Positions 49,965-59,731 are shown, counted from the first letter of the stretch. The stretch: DNA of 64,000 nucleotides from Arenibacter arenosicollis (GCF_014397245.1 NZ_JACLHY010000027.1:1-64000), one strand, 5' to 3'. The notes: generated from the sequence alone by a model not told the origin. Numbers and translations: made by a program.

Positions 49965-51218
49965 CTAATTCTTTTGATCCCTTAGAATTTCCATTAAGGA
50001 TTCTACCGCCTGTGTGGCAAAACTCTCGGTATTGATATTTGAGTTTACCTCCAATATTTTGATATTTTTATTTGCATGACTTTTTAGGGAACCGAACAAT
50101 TCCTGGTCTATCGCCGGATTGTGAAATACTTCTCCAGGCCCACCAATTTTTGATAGGCCTCCCATAGGAAGCAAAACAATGACAGGAGCCATGGACTTAT
50201 TTATCTTTTCGGCTATAGTCTTTCCCAATATTCTGTTCTCTTGTTCATTGGTCCGCATAAGGGTTACATCTGGGGCCCAACTAAATAATTGTCTGTCCTT
50301 ATATTTTTCTGGAACGGTTTCCAAAGGACCAAAGTTTACCATGTCCAAACATCCCGGTACCACGATCTGTGGAATTCCTATTTTGGCCGCAGCTGTTAAG
50401 CGATCCGGCCCCGCACTACAAATTCCGCCGCAAAGTTCATCGGCCAATTCAGTTGTAGTAATATCCAATATAGCATCGATACATCCATCTATAGTCAATC
50501 CCTCCATCGTCCTACCTCCTACACCGACGGAATGGAATGCCAACACCTCATAATTTTTAGCCCTTAGTAATTCCGAACATTTATCTACACAAAGTGTAGT
50601 GTTTCCAAAAACACTAAGAGCTATGGATTTGCTCTGTCTTTCATCAGTCGACCCAGAGACTTTAATCATTCCCACAATCGCGGCCGCCCCTTGGCGCATT
50701 ACTACCTTGCTGATACTATTTAACCCGGCCACATCAACAACAGATGGCATCAAGGTGATATCCTTAATGCCTATGTGTATGGACAAATCTTTGGTTGCCA
50801 AGGTACTGATGCAAAATTTTGGAAATCCGAAAGGTAAAGGTTGCATGGCCTTAAGTGCTATAAAAGTCCCGCCGCCGCCGCCCATTCCTACTATGCCATG
50901 GGCTTTTTTCTTGTTGAAAAGATCTTCAACAATAGCGGCAGCACCATTTCCCATGACTTCAATAGCACTTCCACGATCTTTATTTTCCCTAAGATCGGTC
51001 AGGGTATTTCCACCACTTAAAGCCACCTCCTTAGCCTCAAAATTTACCGGAAAGAAATCAGTAGACCCCATTATCCCTGTATTAATGGTAATTACATTCA
51101 ACCCCAACTCCGCAAGACAGCTATACAGATATCCGAAGTCTTCCCCTTTGGTATCGAAACAACCAACCATTATGACACTTCTTTCTTTTTGCATATTTGT
51201 ATTACTGTGTTTGTACAT
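49965..51218 (-). CDS. UPF0261 / Tm-1-like ATP-binding protein
   Basis: A 417-residue UPF0261 protein matching the N-terminal half of tomato Tm-1. Seen: VGCFDTKGEDF near the start, the glycine-rich nucleotide-binding loop GIVGMGGGGGTFIALKAM, FCISTLATKDLS, DVAGLNSIS and AFHSVGVGGRTMEGL. Two Rossmann-like lobes, cytoplasmic. In plants the domain binds ATP and blocks viral replication; its bacterial role is unknown but its linkage to the TIM-barrel partner is conserved. Follows glycerate kinase after 24 bp. ATG at 51218; a second ATG eight codons later is possible. Confidence 0.9.
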   Translation of the reverse strand: MYKHSNTNMQKERSVIMVGCFDTKGEDFGYLYSCLAELGLNVITINTGIMGSTDFFPVNFEAKEVALSGGNTLTDLRENKDRGSAIEVMGNGAAAIVEDLFNKKKAHGIVGMGGGGGTFIALKAMQPLPFGFPKFCISTLATKDLSIHIGIKDITLMPSVVDVAGLNSISKVVMRQGAAAIVGMIKVSGSTDERQSKSIALSVFGNTTLCVDKCSELLRAKNYEVLAFHSVGVGGRTMEGLTIDGCIDAILDITTTELADELCGGICSAGPDRLTAAAKIGIPQIVVPGCLDMVNFGPLETVPEKYKDRQLFSWAPDVTLMRTNEQENRILGKTIAEKINKSMAPVIVLLPMGGLSKIGGPGEVFHNPAIDQELFGSLKSHANKNIKILEVNSNINTESFATQAVESLMEILRDQKN

Positions 51219-51242
51219 TGTTGTTCTAAAAATATGAAGCCC

Positions 51243-52382
51243 TTAATTTCTATTAAAACAATTAATGGTGGCCATTATATTTTTTGCGGATTCCTGAATA
51301 AGTTCGGGAGCATGCTTAATAGCTTCTTTTAATTCCATTGGCTGGTTAATAATCGAATACACTGCATTTACCCCCAAATCATAAACACCCTCTATATCCG
51401 CACCAATTTTTCCAGTAATCACGATTACGGGGACCTTGTGTTCTTTTGCCAAAGCTGCGATCCCGGATATGGTCTTGCCTTGTAAGGTTTGTCCATCAAT
51501 CTTACCTTCTCCTGTAAATACCAAGTTGGCCTCCTTTAAATACTCTTCAATTTTAAGAGTGCGTAGAATTAATTCAATCCCATTTACAAGCTTCCCTTTT
51601 AAAAACGCCATTAATCCTGCACCAGTACCTCCGGCCGCTCCAGCTCCCGGAATCTGGTCGATATCGATTCCCAATGTTGTCTCAATGCAATAAGCATAAT
51701 GGGCAAGGTTAGTATCCAATATTTGCAGATCTTTTTTGCTACCCCCTTTTTGACCTCCATAAACTATAGAGGCACCATTCGGCCCGGTTAGGGGATTGGA
51801 AACGTCGCAAGCAACCACCACCTCGCAACTTTGAATTCTTTTATCAAAATAAGTCAGATCTATGGTGTTCAATTGATTTAGACTACCACCCCCCTCTGGA
51901 ATATCGTCCCCCTTGTTATCCGTAAATTTGGCCCCAAGTGCCCTGACCATTCCAGTTCCTCCGTCATTGGTGGCACTTCCGCCAATACCGATGATAAATT
52001 TATTACACCCCCTATTAAGGGCATCCTTTATCATTTGCCCTGAACCAAATGTTGATGTATTTAATGGGTTCTTTTCATTCTCCTTCAGCAATTCCAAACC
52101 GGAAGCCTTCGCCAATTCGATAACCGCCGTTTTTTTATCTTTCAAAATCCCATACTGTGCCTTGATTGGTCTCATCAGCGGATCAAACACAGGAACGATA
52201 ATTCTTTTACCTCCAACCCCGTTCAGAAGGGCGTCCAGAACTCCTTCCCCACCATCCGATATGGGGATTTCATGGATTAGCGAACCCGGCAGTACCTTCT
52301 TAATTCCTAAGGCAATATTTGAGGCAACCTCCTTAGCCGATAAACATTCTTTGAATGAATCAGGAGCAACAACGATATTCAT
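51243..52382 (-). CDS. Glycerate 2-kinase, GarK/GlxK family
   Basis: A 379-residue kinase phosphorylating glycerate to 2-phosphoglycerate (family activity). Signatures: NIVVAPDSFKECLSAKEVA at the start, PISDGGEGVLDAL, IGIGGSATNDGGTGMVRALG, GASIVYGGQKGG and TGEGKIDGQTLQGK. Length is normal and there is no signal peptide. It is the first of the tightly spaced metabolic genes of this operon after the GH43, and is followed by the Tm-1-like pair. This points to glycerate, or a precursor such as tartronate semialdehyde, as the outlet of the unknown pathway. Confidence 0.95.
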   Translation of the reverse strand: MNIVVAPDSFKECLSAKEVASNIALGIKKVLPGSLIHEIPISDGGEGVLDALLNGVGGKRIIVPVFDPLMRPIKAQYGILKDKKTAVIELAKASGLELLKENEKNPLNTSTFGSGQMIKDALNRGCNKFIIGIGGSATNDGGTGMVRALGAKFTDNKGDDIPEGGGSLNQLNTIDLTYFDKRIQSCEVVVACDVSNPLTGPNGASIVYGGQKGGSKKDLQILDTNLAHYAYCIETTLGIDIDQIPGAGAAGGTGAGLMAFLKGKLVNGIELILRTLKIEEYLKEANLVFTGEGKIDGQTLQGKTISGIAALAKEHKVPVIVITGKIGADIEGVYDLGVNAVYSIINQPMELKEAIKHAPELIQESAKNIMATINCFNRN

Positions 52383-52446
52383 TTTCTTTGGGTTTGTTTC
52401 TTATTAATCATTTTCATTTAGCATAATTTATCATTGCATACCCTGT

Positions 52447-53427
52447 CTATTCGGTTATTAGAAATCTGAACCCGTCTTTTTCTGTTATCAAATAATCCGG
52501 CCTGACTTTTTCTTCTATAAATTTTATTTTTACAATTGCAGTTCTTCGTGGTTGGGTTAGAGTGTCATTGAAATGGGTATGCAAAACATATTGCATGTCT
52601 CCTTTGTTATCTATAAATACATCTCCATGACCGGTGCCGTTCTCATTAAAAAAATCTTTATGTATTATTGGACTATCGTCTGTTTTTCTCCAAGGACCTA
52701 AAGGACTTTCGCTTATGGCATAGCCAACGGCATAATCGGGATTTCTAAAATCGTTTGCCGAATAAATCAAATAATAGAGTCCCTTGTGTTTTAAAACTGT
52801 GGGACCTTCGGTTACTGGCCAGTTGGTATTTTGGGTGTTTTCCCATGGGAGCTCGCCGGAAATACATTCTTTTAATGTTTCTGGTTTTATACTCATTAGG
52901 TCGTCGTTTAATTCGGCGACAAAAATCCTATTGCCCTTATTAAGGCGTACATGATATAAATATTTTTTGTCATCGTCATCAAAAAATATGTAAGGGTCTA
53001 TTTGTTTTACAGGAGCTTCCAAATCTTTTTTTGAAGTGCTCCTAAAGGGACCTAATGGGCTATTACTTATGGCCATGGCTATATGTTCGTTTGCGGTATA
53101 GGCCATATAAAAAAGATTATTGTATTTAAATACTTGTGGTGCCCAGAATCCTATTTCCCCAAAAGCATCACCTTTTTGCAAGGCCAAGCCGTTCTTGGCT
53201 CCATTTGGTCCCGACCACTTCGATAAATCTTTGGAAGTGTAAACCAAAAAACCTTTATCCTTACCCCTTTTGGGATCGCCAGTAGTGCCATACAAATAAT
53301 AAGTATCGTCATAATAAAAAATAGTAGGATCTGCCAAATAGATTTGACTGGAATCCATATCCATAAACTTTTGGGCATTAGCTCCCCAAAAAACAATTGA
53401 AACTAAAATTATACAGAATGCTCTCAA
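52447..53427 (-). CDS. Exported GH43 glycosidase (A)
   Basis: A 326-residue five-bladed propeller glycosidase with a signal peptide (AFCIILVSIVFWGANA). The three family residues are in place: base Asp33 (YLADPTIFYYD), pKa-modulating Asp144 (QIDPYIFFDDD) and acid Glu207 (WPVTEGPTVLKHKG). Typical activities are alpha-L-arabinofuranosidase, beta-xylosidase or exo-galactosidase. It follows the epimerase gene by 3 bp. It lacks the accessory C-terminal beta-sandwich of many GH43 enzymes. Confidence 0.92.
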   Translation of the reverse strand: MRAFCIILVSIVFWGANAQKFMDMDSSQIYLADPTIFYYDDTYYLYGTTGDPKRGKDKGFLVYTSKDLSKWSGPNGAKNGLALQKGDAFGEIGFWAPQVFKYNNLFYMAYTANEHIAMAISNSPLGPFRSTSKKDLEAPVKQIDPYIFFDDDDKKYLYHVRLNKGNRIFVAELNDDLMSIKPETLKECISGELPWENTQNTNWPVTEGPTVLKHKGLYYLIYSANDFRNPDYAVGYAISESPLGPWRKTDDSPIIHKDFFNENGTGHGDVFIDNKGDMQYVLHTHFNDTLTQPRRTAIVKIKFIEEKVRPDYLITEKDGFRFLITE

Positions 53428-53430
53428 AAC

Positions 53431-54612
53431 CTATTTAACGCTAAATTTATATTCTGAAACAGTATGGTAAACTTCCCCTGGACGAAGAGTAATCGAAGGA
53501 AAATCAGGTTGGTTGGGAGAATCTGGGAAATGCTGTGTTTCCAGACAAAAGGCCGTCCTAAAATCGTCTTTGGCGCCAGATTTTAGCGTGTTATCCGAAG
53601 CCATAAAATTGCCGCAGTAAAATTGTACTCCAGGCTCCCGGGTGTATACATCCATCACAATGCCAGATTTATCCCCTACCACAGTAGCGGCATGGTTCAT
53701 ACCATTGGACTTGGTGCCATTTAAAACAAAATTATGGTCATACCCCCCACCGAATGTCAATTGCTGATCCTTCTCCTCTATGCGTGCACCAATAGTATGG
53801 GCAACTTTAAAATCGAAAGGTGTTCCCTTTACATCTCTCAATTCCCCTGTAGGTATCAGTCCTTGATCTACAGGTGTAAATTTATCTGCATAAAGTTGCA
53901 ATGAATGGTTTAGGATACTTCCACTTCCCTCTCCATTGAGGTTGAAATAGGTATGATTGGTCAAATTTACAACTGTGGTTTTATCGGTAGTGGCTTCGTA
54001 ATCTATTCTAACAGCCCAGGTATCAGTTAGCGAGTAAGTTAACTTTACTGTTAAATTCCCAGGGAACCCTTCTTCCATATCGGGGGAAGTATATCTCAGG
54101 ATCAGAGTTTTAGTATCAGGTTGTTCGGCATCCCAAACCTTATCCTGAAATCCGTGCTCCCCACCATGAAGGGCATTCTCATTATTGTTCGGTACCACAG
54201 AATATTCGGTGCCATCCAAAGAAAATTTGCCCTTTGCAATCCTATTGCCTACCCGGCCTATTGTAGCTCCAAAGTAGGATTCGGCAGATTCCACGTAGTC
54301 CTTAACGCTGGGATAACCTATGGAAACATCTACAAAATTGCCATCTCGATCGGGAGTCCAAAGAGCCACGATCCTACCTCCGTAGTTGGTAATGGCCATT
54401 TTCAAATCCTTGTTTTCCAGCCAAAATAGCTTTACCGCCTTGCCATCAATGATGGTGTCAAAATTAGTTTGTTGTAAAGCGCTTTCCATTGGTGTATGCA
54501 AATTTGTTTTGGCTGTTTCCGGAATTATCCCCTTTTTATTGGCATCCCTACAAGCCATCAACGCTATTACAGCTAACATAACCAAGATCCGACTACATTT
54601 TATTTGCTTCAT
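53431..54612 (-). CDS. Lipoprotein aldose 1-epimerase (GalM-like)
   Basis: A 393-residue mutarotase with a lipoprotein signal (MLAVIALMAC). It interconverts alpha and beta anomers of free sugars released in the periplasm. Catalytic His220 (NLTNHTYFN) and Glu358 (FCLETQHFPDSPNQ) are both present, with the substrate motif GRVGNRIAKGKF. The usual cytoplasmic GalM is about 345 residues; the extra length is the signal and a linker. Gaps of 63 bp upstream and 3 bp downstream place it in the operon between two glycosidases. Confidence 0.94.
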   Translation of the reverse strand: MKQIKCSRILVMLAVIALMACRDANKKGIIPETAKTNLHTPMESALQQTNFDTIIDGKAVKLFWLENKDLKMAITNYGGRIVALWTPDRDGNFVDVSIGYPSVKDYVESAESYFGATIGRVGNRIAKGKFSLDGTEYSVVPNNNENALHGGEHGFQDKVWDAEQPDTKTLILRYTSPDMEEGFPGNLTVKLTYSLTDTWAVRIDYEATTDKTTVVNLTNHTYFNLNGEGSGSILNHSLQLYADKFTPVDQGLIPTGELRDVKGTPFDFKVAHTIGARIEEKDQQLTFGGGYDHNFVLNGTKSNGMNHAATVVGDKSGIVMDVYTREPGVQFYCGNFMASDNTLKSGAKDDFRTAFCLETQHFPDSPNQPDFPSITLRPGEVYHTVSEYKFSVK

Positions 54613-54675
54613 TTATTTAAATTTTATTGAAATATCCATACATATACAATGGGCATTTGTGACCCTTACTATATG

Positions 54676-55755
54676 CTAGTTTTTCTTATTAACCTCCTTA
54701 TTCAATTTTTTAATCAAATCTGCCTCATCCTGTCTGTATGGTGTGCCATCCTTTCTAAAAACTTCGTGGAACCATTCAATTGGTTCCCCTCCATCCTTGA
54801 TCGGGGTGTTCCAAGCATATTTTGTATTGGATTTACCTGCTACTAATCCCCAGTTGATGGCACCGATATTTTCTCTTTTTAAAATTGGTAGAATATTGGA
54901 GAAACGGCTATTATTGGTCCGTGCCATATATTCGGTGCAGACCATTGGTCTACCATGGGATTTTAAAAGGTTGATTATATGTTGATGGTGTTTTTCATCC
55001 TCATAGTTGTGATACGTCAATATATCAGAATTCAAGGCTTGGAAAGCGTTGAGTTCTTGAAAATCCCACGCCCATAAGCCTGCAGTTAAAGGCTGACTAG
55101 GGTTGATTTCCCTAGCCCATATAAATACGTTCTTTAACAGCGGCATTGAACTAGTTAGTTTTCCCGTATTGCCAGGCTCATTGTAAAGATCCCACATGAC
55201 AATCCGGTCATCATTGCCAAAGGTTTTGAGGATATCCTTGACATAAACCTCAAGTGCGGGGAAGTTTTCCTTTTCCGTTGATGACGGGTCACCGGGATCC
55301 TGTACCCATCCAGAATTATGGGTTCCAGGAACAGGGTCTGGTTGTTTTCCGATTTTAGGAGTTTTGCCCCATACATCATCAAAAAAAACAAAAATTGTTT
55401 TGATACCGTGATTGCTCGCTATTTTCAAATAGGCATCCATACGCTGCTTAAATCCCTTAGGGTCAGCTTTGTATGCCAAGCTGTGAAGATACACCCTCAT
55501 GGTGTTGAACCCGATACCTTCTGCAAAGCCTAATTCCTGATCTATTGTTTTAGCGTCGAAGGTACTCTCTTGCCACATTTCCAATTGATTAATGGCAGTA
55601 CTGGGATTAAAATTGGCACCGGTCATCCACTGTTGTTGTGAATACCATTCCGTGGCCTTTTCAACAGACCATTTATTCTTGGTTAAAACATCTTCTTGTG
55701 ATATCCCTGTATAAGATATGATTAGGGCGGAAACTATCAGTACTATTTTTTTCAT
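54676..55755 (-). CDS. Exported clan GH-A glycosidase (cellulase-like fold)
   Basis: A 359-residue (beta/alpha)8 hydrolase with a signal peptide (VLIVSALIISYTGISQ). The clan GH-A catalytic pair is present: acid/base Glu193 in WDLYNEPGN and nucleophile Glu275 in VCTEYMAR. Also seen: NTMRVYLHSLAY and IFVFFDDVWG. Related proteins are often labelled xylanase or cellulase without proof, and I cannot place it in a numbered family with certainty. Its role in the locus would be exo- or endo-cleavage of the polysaccharide backbone. A 227-bp gap with a hairpin separates it from the upstream GH43. Confidence 0.85.
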   Translation of the reverse strand: MKKIVLIVSALIISYTGISQEDVLTKNKWSVEKATEWYSQQQWMTGANFNPSTAINQLEMWQESTFDAKTIDQELGFAEGIGFNTMRVYLHSLAYKADPKGFKQRMDAYLKIASNHGIKTIFVFFDDVWGKTPKIGKQPDPVPGTHNSGWVQDPGDPSSTEKENFPALEVYVKDILKTFGNDDRIVMWDLYNEPGNTGKLTSSMPLLKNVFIWAREINPSQPLTAGLWAWDFQELNAFQALNSDILTYHNYEDEKHHQHIINLLKSHGRPMVCTEYMARTNNSRFSNILPILKRENIGAINWGLVAGKSNTKYAWNTPIKDGGEPIEWFHEVFRKDGTPYRQDEADLIKKLNKEVNKKN

Positions 55756-55900
55756 CTGCTAATTTTTATTGGTTTTGATGATACTCCCATTAGGAATTGG
55801 AAGGAATTATTTTTATGTATGGAGTTAAGAATGGTTTTATACTTCAGCATGACTATTTTAAAATAGAAACAGAACTTTGTATAGCACACTTCATTTGATA

Positions 55901-55934
55901 AAATTACCGGGCCGTATGAGAGACCCGATAATTT
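55901..55934 (-). terminator. Intra-operon stem-loop
   Basis: AAATTACCGGG (55901-55911) pairs with CCCGATAATTT (55924-55934), one mismatch. On the minus strand the stem is followed by TATC. It lies after the GH43 gene and before the GH-A gene. Partial termination or 3'-end protection is plausible. Confidence 0.45.
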
Positions 55935-55982
55935 AAGAAACTAACTCAACTCAACAATTTTTTTTCCGTTTTAAAAGCATTA

Positions 55983-57017
55983 CTACTTGGGTATTTCTAG
56001 AATTACATTCTCGGGCAACGGTGGTCCCAAATATGGCATTCCACTGGTATCCCAATACAATCTTTGCATTCTTGGAGAGCGAAATCTACCACATCCCTGC
56101 CCAGATTTAGAATTGGCATGATACAAAATCCAATCCTGCTTACCATCCGGAGACTTAAAAAATGAATTATGTCCAGGAGCATACACACCATTTTGTGGAG
56201 CCTGAGTAAAAATTGGTTCCTCCAATTTTTCCCAAGCCGTAGCATCCAATAAATCGTCACCTCCATTAAATGACAAAAGTCCAAGACTGTAATTATCGGT
56301 CCAGCAGCCGCTTGCCGAGAAAACAATGAAAATTCGATCCTTGTGTGCCAAAAATTGTGGCCCTTCATTTACATTAACATGGGGAAGATCGGGATCATCC
56401 AAATCCCCGTGTTTTTCCCATTCATATGTTGGTGAAGAAATTTTCGCCCTTTCCCCATCTATCTCCAAAGGGTTTTTCATCTTGGCAATGAAAATATCCT
56501 GTTGACCATTGGTATCACCTTCCCATCCAGACCAGATCATATATAACTGCCCTTTATGGTTGAATACATTACCATCAATCGCCCACTTGTCTGTCTTAGC
56601 CGAAATTTTACCTTTAAATTCCCATTTTCCTTTAAAGGGATCTTTAGACGAATTCTCCAATGCATACATTCGATGGTTCTTATTATCACCATCATCCGCG
56701 GCAAAATAGACATACCACTTGTTGTTTATTAAATGAACTTCCGGAGCCCATATCTCTTTGGAGTAATCCGTTCCTTCCGGTGGTGTCCAAACAATAATAC
56801 TTTCAGCCTTGTCAAGAGCCGCTAAATTTTTAGTTTTCCAAAGTACCAAACGGTTCTGTAAAGTATTTGTGTAATAGTAATATCCATTGTGATAGGTACT
56901 GAAAGGATCGGCCCCAGAGGGCAATAAGGGATTGGTAAATGTTTTGTCTTGTGAAAACACCGAAATAGTGAAAAGAAGAAAAAACGATAATAAATATGTT
57001 ATTTTAAGTGTTCCCAT
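55983..57017 (-). CDS. Exported GH43 glycosidase (B), arabinofuranosidase-like
   Basis: A 344-residue enzyme with a signal peptide (ITYLLSFFLLFTISVFSQ). GH43 residues: Asp37 (GADPFSTYHNG), Asp148 (KWAIDGNVF) and Glu218 (VNEGPQFLAHK). The further conserved blocks SKEIWAPEVH, YMIWSGWEGD, FSASGCWTDNYSLG and YAPGHNSFF resemble exo-acting arabinan/arabinofuranosidase subfamilies. Together with GH43 (A) this suggests an arabinose-decorated polymer as substrate of this locus. First glycosidase after the SusCD-DUF3823 block. Confidence 0.92.
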   Translation of the reverse strand: MGTLKITYLLSFFLLFTISVFSQDKTFTNPLLPSGADPFSTYHNGYYYYTNTLQNRLVLWKTKNLAALDKAESIIVWTPPEGTDYSKEIWAPEVHLINNKWYVYFAADDGDNKNHRMYALENSSKDPFKGKWEFKGKISAKTDKWAIDGNVFNHKGQLYMIWSGWEGDTNGQQDIFIAKMKNPLEIDGERAKISSPTYEWEKHGDLDDPDLPHVNVNEGPQFLAHKDRIFIVFSASGCWTDNYSLGLLSFNGGDDLLDATAWEKLEEPIFTQAPQNGVYAPGHNSFFKSPDGKQDWILYHANSKSGQGCGRFRSPRMQRLYWDTSGMPYLGPPLPENVILEIPK

Positions 57018-57066
57018 CTAGGTTTTCTTTTATCTTGCTCAACAACGGAATATTATTCTAATAGAA

Positions 57067-57093
57067 CCCTCGAAAATTTATGATTTCCGAGGG
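57067..57093 (-). terminator. Stem-loop after the SusCD-DUF3823 block
   Basis: CCCTCG-A-AAAT (57067-57077) pairs with ATTT-C-CGAGGG (57083-57093), one mismatch, loop TTATG. It lies just past the DUF3823 stop and before the GH43 gene, where Sus-type operons often show a drop in expression. Confidence 0.5.
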
Positions 57094-57108
57094 GTTTATT
57101 TAAAAAGA

Positions 57109-57801
57109 TTAAAATTCTATTTTCTGTACTTGGCTATATATCATGTCTTCAATTCCGGCAACTTTAACACCAATACGTGCAAAAATGTAACTTTGATCCG
57201 GTTTCTTTGGATCACTGGGTATATTTACCGACATACTAATATTGCTCATATTGGAAATATCGGCAGCATCTTCCTGGGCCATACTTCCTTCCCCTCCACT
57301 ATTGGCATCAACGAATTGAGTTCTGTTAATAATCAATGTAACCCTTTCTACAGCCTTTGCATCTGCTCCGGAAATAATTTGTTCTACACTACAGCTTGCA
57401 TTAATGGTCCCTGAAGCATGGGAGAATTGGGCGTTCCTTATCATATGATAAGGAGTAACCTCAATGTCCATAGCCTTATCACCTGTTAAAGAGAAAAACA
57501 AGGTATCGGAAGGGGTCTTAAATGGACCTTGTCCAGGAACAAAAGACAGTTTGTAGTCCCCTGTAAACAAACGGCTACTAAAGCTACCTTCTTGAGCAAT
57601 GGCAACATCTATTGGCGCAGTTAATGCATAACCCGGTTGCCATAATTGAAACCTAACTTGGTTCCGTGCAACTGGTATAGCTTCCCCGTTGTAAACAATA
57701 TTCCCGGAGAATATTGCATTTGGTTCATCAAAATTATCTAGTGCGCAAGACGTGACCAATAATAAAGTGCTGAATATGAGTATATAAAATTTAGCTTTCA
57801 T
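57109..57801 (-). CDS. DUF3823 SusE/F-position lipoprotein
   Basis: A 230-residue lipoprotein (LLLVTSCALDNF) of the DUF3823 type found directly after SusD genes. Two beta-sandwich parts: a carboxypeptidase-regulatory-like N-terminal domain (about 28-115, with FSGNIVYNGEAIPVA and FTGDYKLSFVPGQG) and an Ig-like C-terminal domain (about 120-230). Presumed to be a surface glycan-binding accessory to the SusCD complex. It follows the SusD stop by 20 bp. Confidence 0.85.
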   Translation of the reverse strand: MKAKFYILIFSTLLLVTSCALDNFDEPNAIFSGNIVYNGEAIPVARNQVRFQLWQPGYALTAPIDVAIAQEGSFSSRLFTGDYKLSFVPGQGPFKTPSDTLFFSLTGDKAMDIEVTPYHMIRNAQFSHASGTINASCSVEQIISGADAKAVERVTLIINRTQFVDANSGGEGSMAQEDAADISNMSNISMSVNIPSDPKKPDQSYIFARIGVKVAGIEDMIYSQVQKIEF

Positions 57802-57821
57802 TTTTTTTGTTTTAAAATTGA

Positions 57822-59711
57822 TTATTGATTTGGGTTTCTAACCAATTTAGGGTTGTTGTTAATTAAATCTTGCCCTATTTCAGAATAGTAGTTCCCGAAT
57901 TGAAAACGGTCAGCACCAGTAATTCTGGAAAGTCTTAAAGTTTTGTACAGATACTTGCCATTGTTAGGGTCACCAGGGTTGTAATATTTATATGGCCATA
58001 TGCTGTATGGCTGAGTTTCCCTTTTGGTAGCAATACCAATGTTTTGGGTAACTTCTGTTTCGCTTATAGGATTTCCGTCCAATACTATATGTGCCAACCT
58101 CCATCTTTTTAAATCAAAGAAATGTAATCCTTCAAATGCCAACTCCACATAACGCTCATGAGCAATTTTATCAAAATTAACATCTGCTCCGGTTAATGGG
58201 GTAGTAATGCCAGCTCTCTGGCGAACCTGGTTTAAATAGCCTGCAGCAACATCAGGTTGTCCCAATTCAAAGGCAGCTTCTGCGGCGTTCAAAAGAACTT
58301 CTCCAAACCGATAACGAATAAACCAAACATCACTTTGGGTTCCTCGACGACCAGATCCAGTATTTGGATCCTGATATTTACGGATGTAGAAACCTGTTTG
58401 AGCTGTAAATTCAAGACCGTCTATTGGACCATCGAAACCAACCACCTGAACTTGTTCTGTACCGCCTGGCAAGGTTTTTTCCTGTCCTCTGGAATCTCCA
58501 CTTACAATGGATCCATCGGCTAATACTATACCAGCCCAGATATCCACGGGTTTGGATTTAAAGGTGGTACCTGGTAAAATAACCGTACCTGCCAAACGGG
58601 CATCCCTGCCTTGGAAAATATCACCAATATTATCATAGTAAACCGGAGTACCCCCTGCTTCATTGGCCAAAGGAGCATAAGTACCGTTAAGTAATTCAAA
58701 TGATTGAACAAATTGTAAACTTGGGTTAATTCTACCTCCTTCTTCTTCCTCGGCACCAAAACGTGGCTGGTTCCAACCTGTAAAATAATGCGTCTTTCCA
58801 CCTCCCACTTTATAATCTTCCACAAAAATGGCTTCCGGATTATTCGCCTTATCGTAAAACAATGCCTCAAAATTTTCGGAAAGGTTAGGCTTGGAGTTAT
58901 ATAAGGCGTAAGCACCGGCATTTCCGTTGATAATGGACTGAGCCGCTGTAAGTGCTTTGGTATAATATCCCTCTGCCATTGAAGCAGGAATTCCAACTTC
59001 ATTACCTGGTAATGAAACTTGCGGAGTAGTTGCTCCATATCTAGCTATAGAACCCGCATAAAGGGCAGCTCTGGTTTCCATCGCTAAAGCGGCACCTTTG
59101 GTGGCCCTGGATTTGGAATCGGGGTCCGTAGGTAATATATCCTTAATGGCTTCGGCTTCGCTTATCACGAAATCATAAATAGCAGCTTCCGTTTCCCTTG
59201 GATGTTGAAGGTAAGATGCATCTCCACTGAAATCATAGGTTTCGGATTCCAATATTAACGGAACACCACCCATTCGTTTCACCATTTCAAAATAGTAGGA
59301 GGCTCGTAAAAAACGTGCTTCTGCCAAGAAACGTGTTTTTAGGGAAGCTTCCAATTGAGTGGCCTCCTCGCATCGCTCTAAAAATAAATTTATTTCACGT
59401 ATATACCCATAATTCCATGTTCCCCAGCTGCCAAAGCCCCAGCCATCATTTTGAAACGCAGGATAACGACCGGCCTCCGACCAATATGCTATGTTGAAAT
59501 CTGCCACTGAAGCCCAATCATCCAATCTGCCAAAATCTTCATATCGGTTATAAAGATCTCCTAATACAGAAAGTACGGCACTTGGATCTGTAAATATCTG
59601 TTCTTGGGTTAAAATTGAGGAAGGCGGCCTATCCAAGAATTCCTCATCATTCTTGGAACAACTCCAAGCTAGACATATTGCTAGTATTATTGTAAATATA
59701 TATTTTTTCAT
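57822..59711 (-). CDS. SusD/RagB-family surface lipoprotein (second locus)
   Basis: A 629-residue SusD with a lipoprotein signal (ILAICLAWSC). Conserved blocks: LAEARFLRASYYFEMVKRMGGVP (shown here as FLRASYYFEMVKRMGGVP), KGAALAMETRAALYAG, RFGEVLLNAAEAAFELG and ERYVELAFEGLHFFDLKRW. Longer than copy 1 because of an enlarged middle region. It starts 20 bp after the SusC stop and is the ligand-capturing lid for that transporter. Confidence 0.95.
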   Translation of the reverse strand: MKKYIFTIILAICLAWSCSKNDEEFLDRPPSSILTQEQIFTDPSAVLSVLGDLYNRYEDFGRLDDWASVADFNIAYWSEAGRYPAFQNDGWGFGSWGTWNYGYIREINLFLERCEEATQLEASLKTRFLAEARFLRASYYFEMVKRMGGVPLILESETYDFSGDASYLQHPRETEAAIYDFVISEAEAIKDILPTDPDSKSRATKGAALAMETRAALYAGSIARYGATTPQVSLPGNEVGIPASMAEGYYTKALTAAQSIINGNAGAYALYNSKPNLSENFEALFYDKANNPEAIFVEDYKVGGGKTHYFTGWNQPRFGAEEEEGGRINPSLQFVQSFELLNGTYAPLANEAGGTPVYYDNIGDIFQGRDARLAGTVILPGTTFKSKPVDIWAGIVLADGSIVSGDSRGQEKTLPGGTEQVQVVGFDGPIDGLEFTAQTGFYIRKYQDPNTGSGRRGTQSDVWFIRYRFGEVLLNAAEAAFELGQPDVAAGYLNQVRQRAGITTPLTGADVNFDKIAHERYVELAFEGLHFFDLKRWRLAHIVLDGNPISETEVTQNIGIATKRETQPYSIWPYKYYNPGDPNNGKYLYKTLRLSRITGADRFQFGNYYSEIGQDLINNNPKLVRNPNQ

Positions 59712-59731
59712 TGCTTATCAATTTTAACTAT

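Noticed and set aside
50599-51237. 212-codon plus-strand frame opposite the UPF0261 gene
   Set aside because: It is antisense to a well-supported gene (UPF0261 motifs on the minus strand) and has low-complexity, hydrophobic-biased content typical of a shadow frame.
58526-59038. 170-codon minus-strand frame inside susD
   Set aside because: Same strand but another frame of the SusD gene; no family resemblance.
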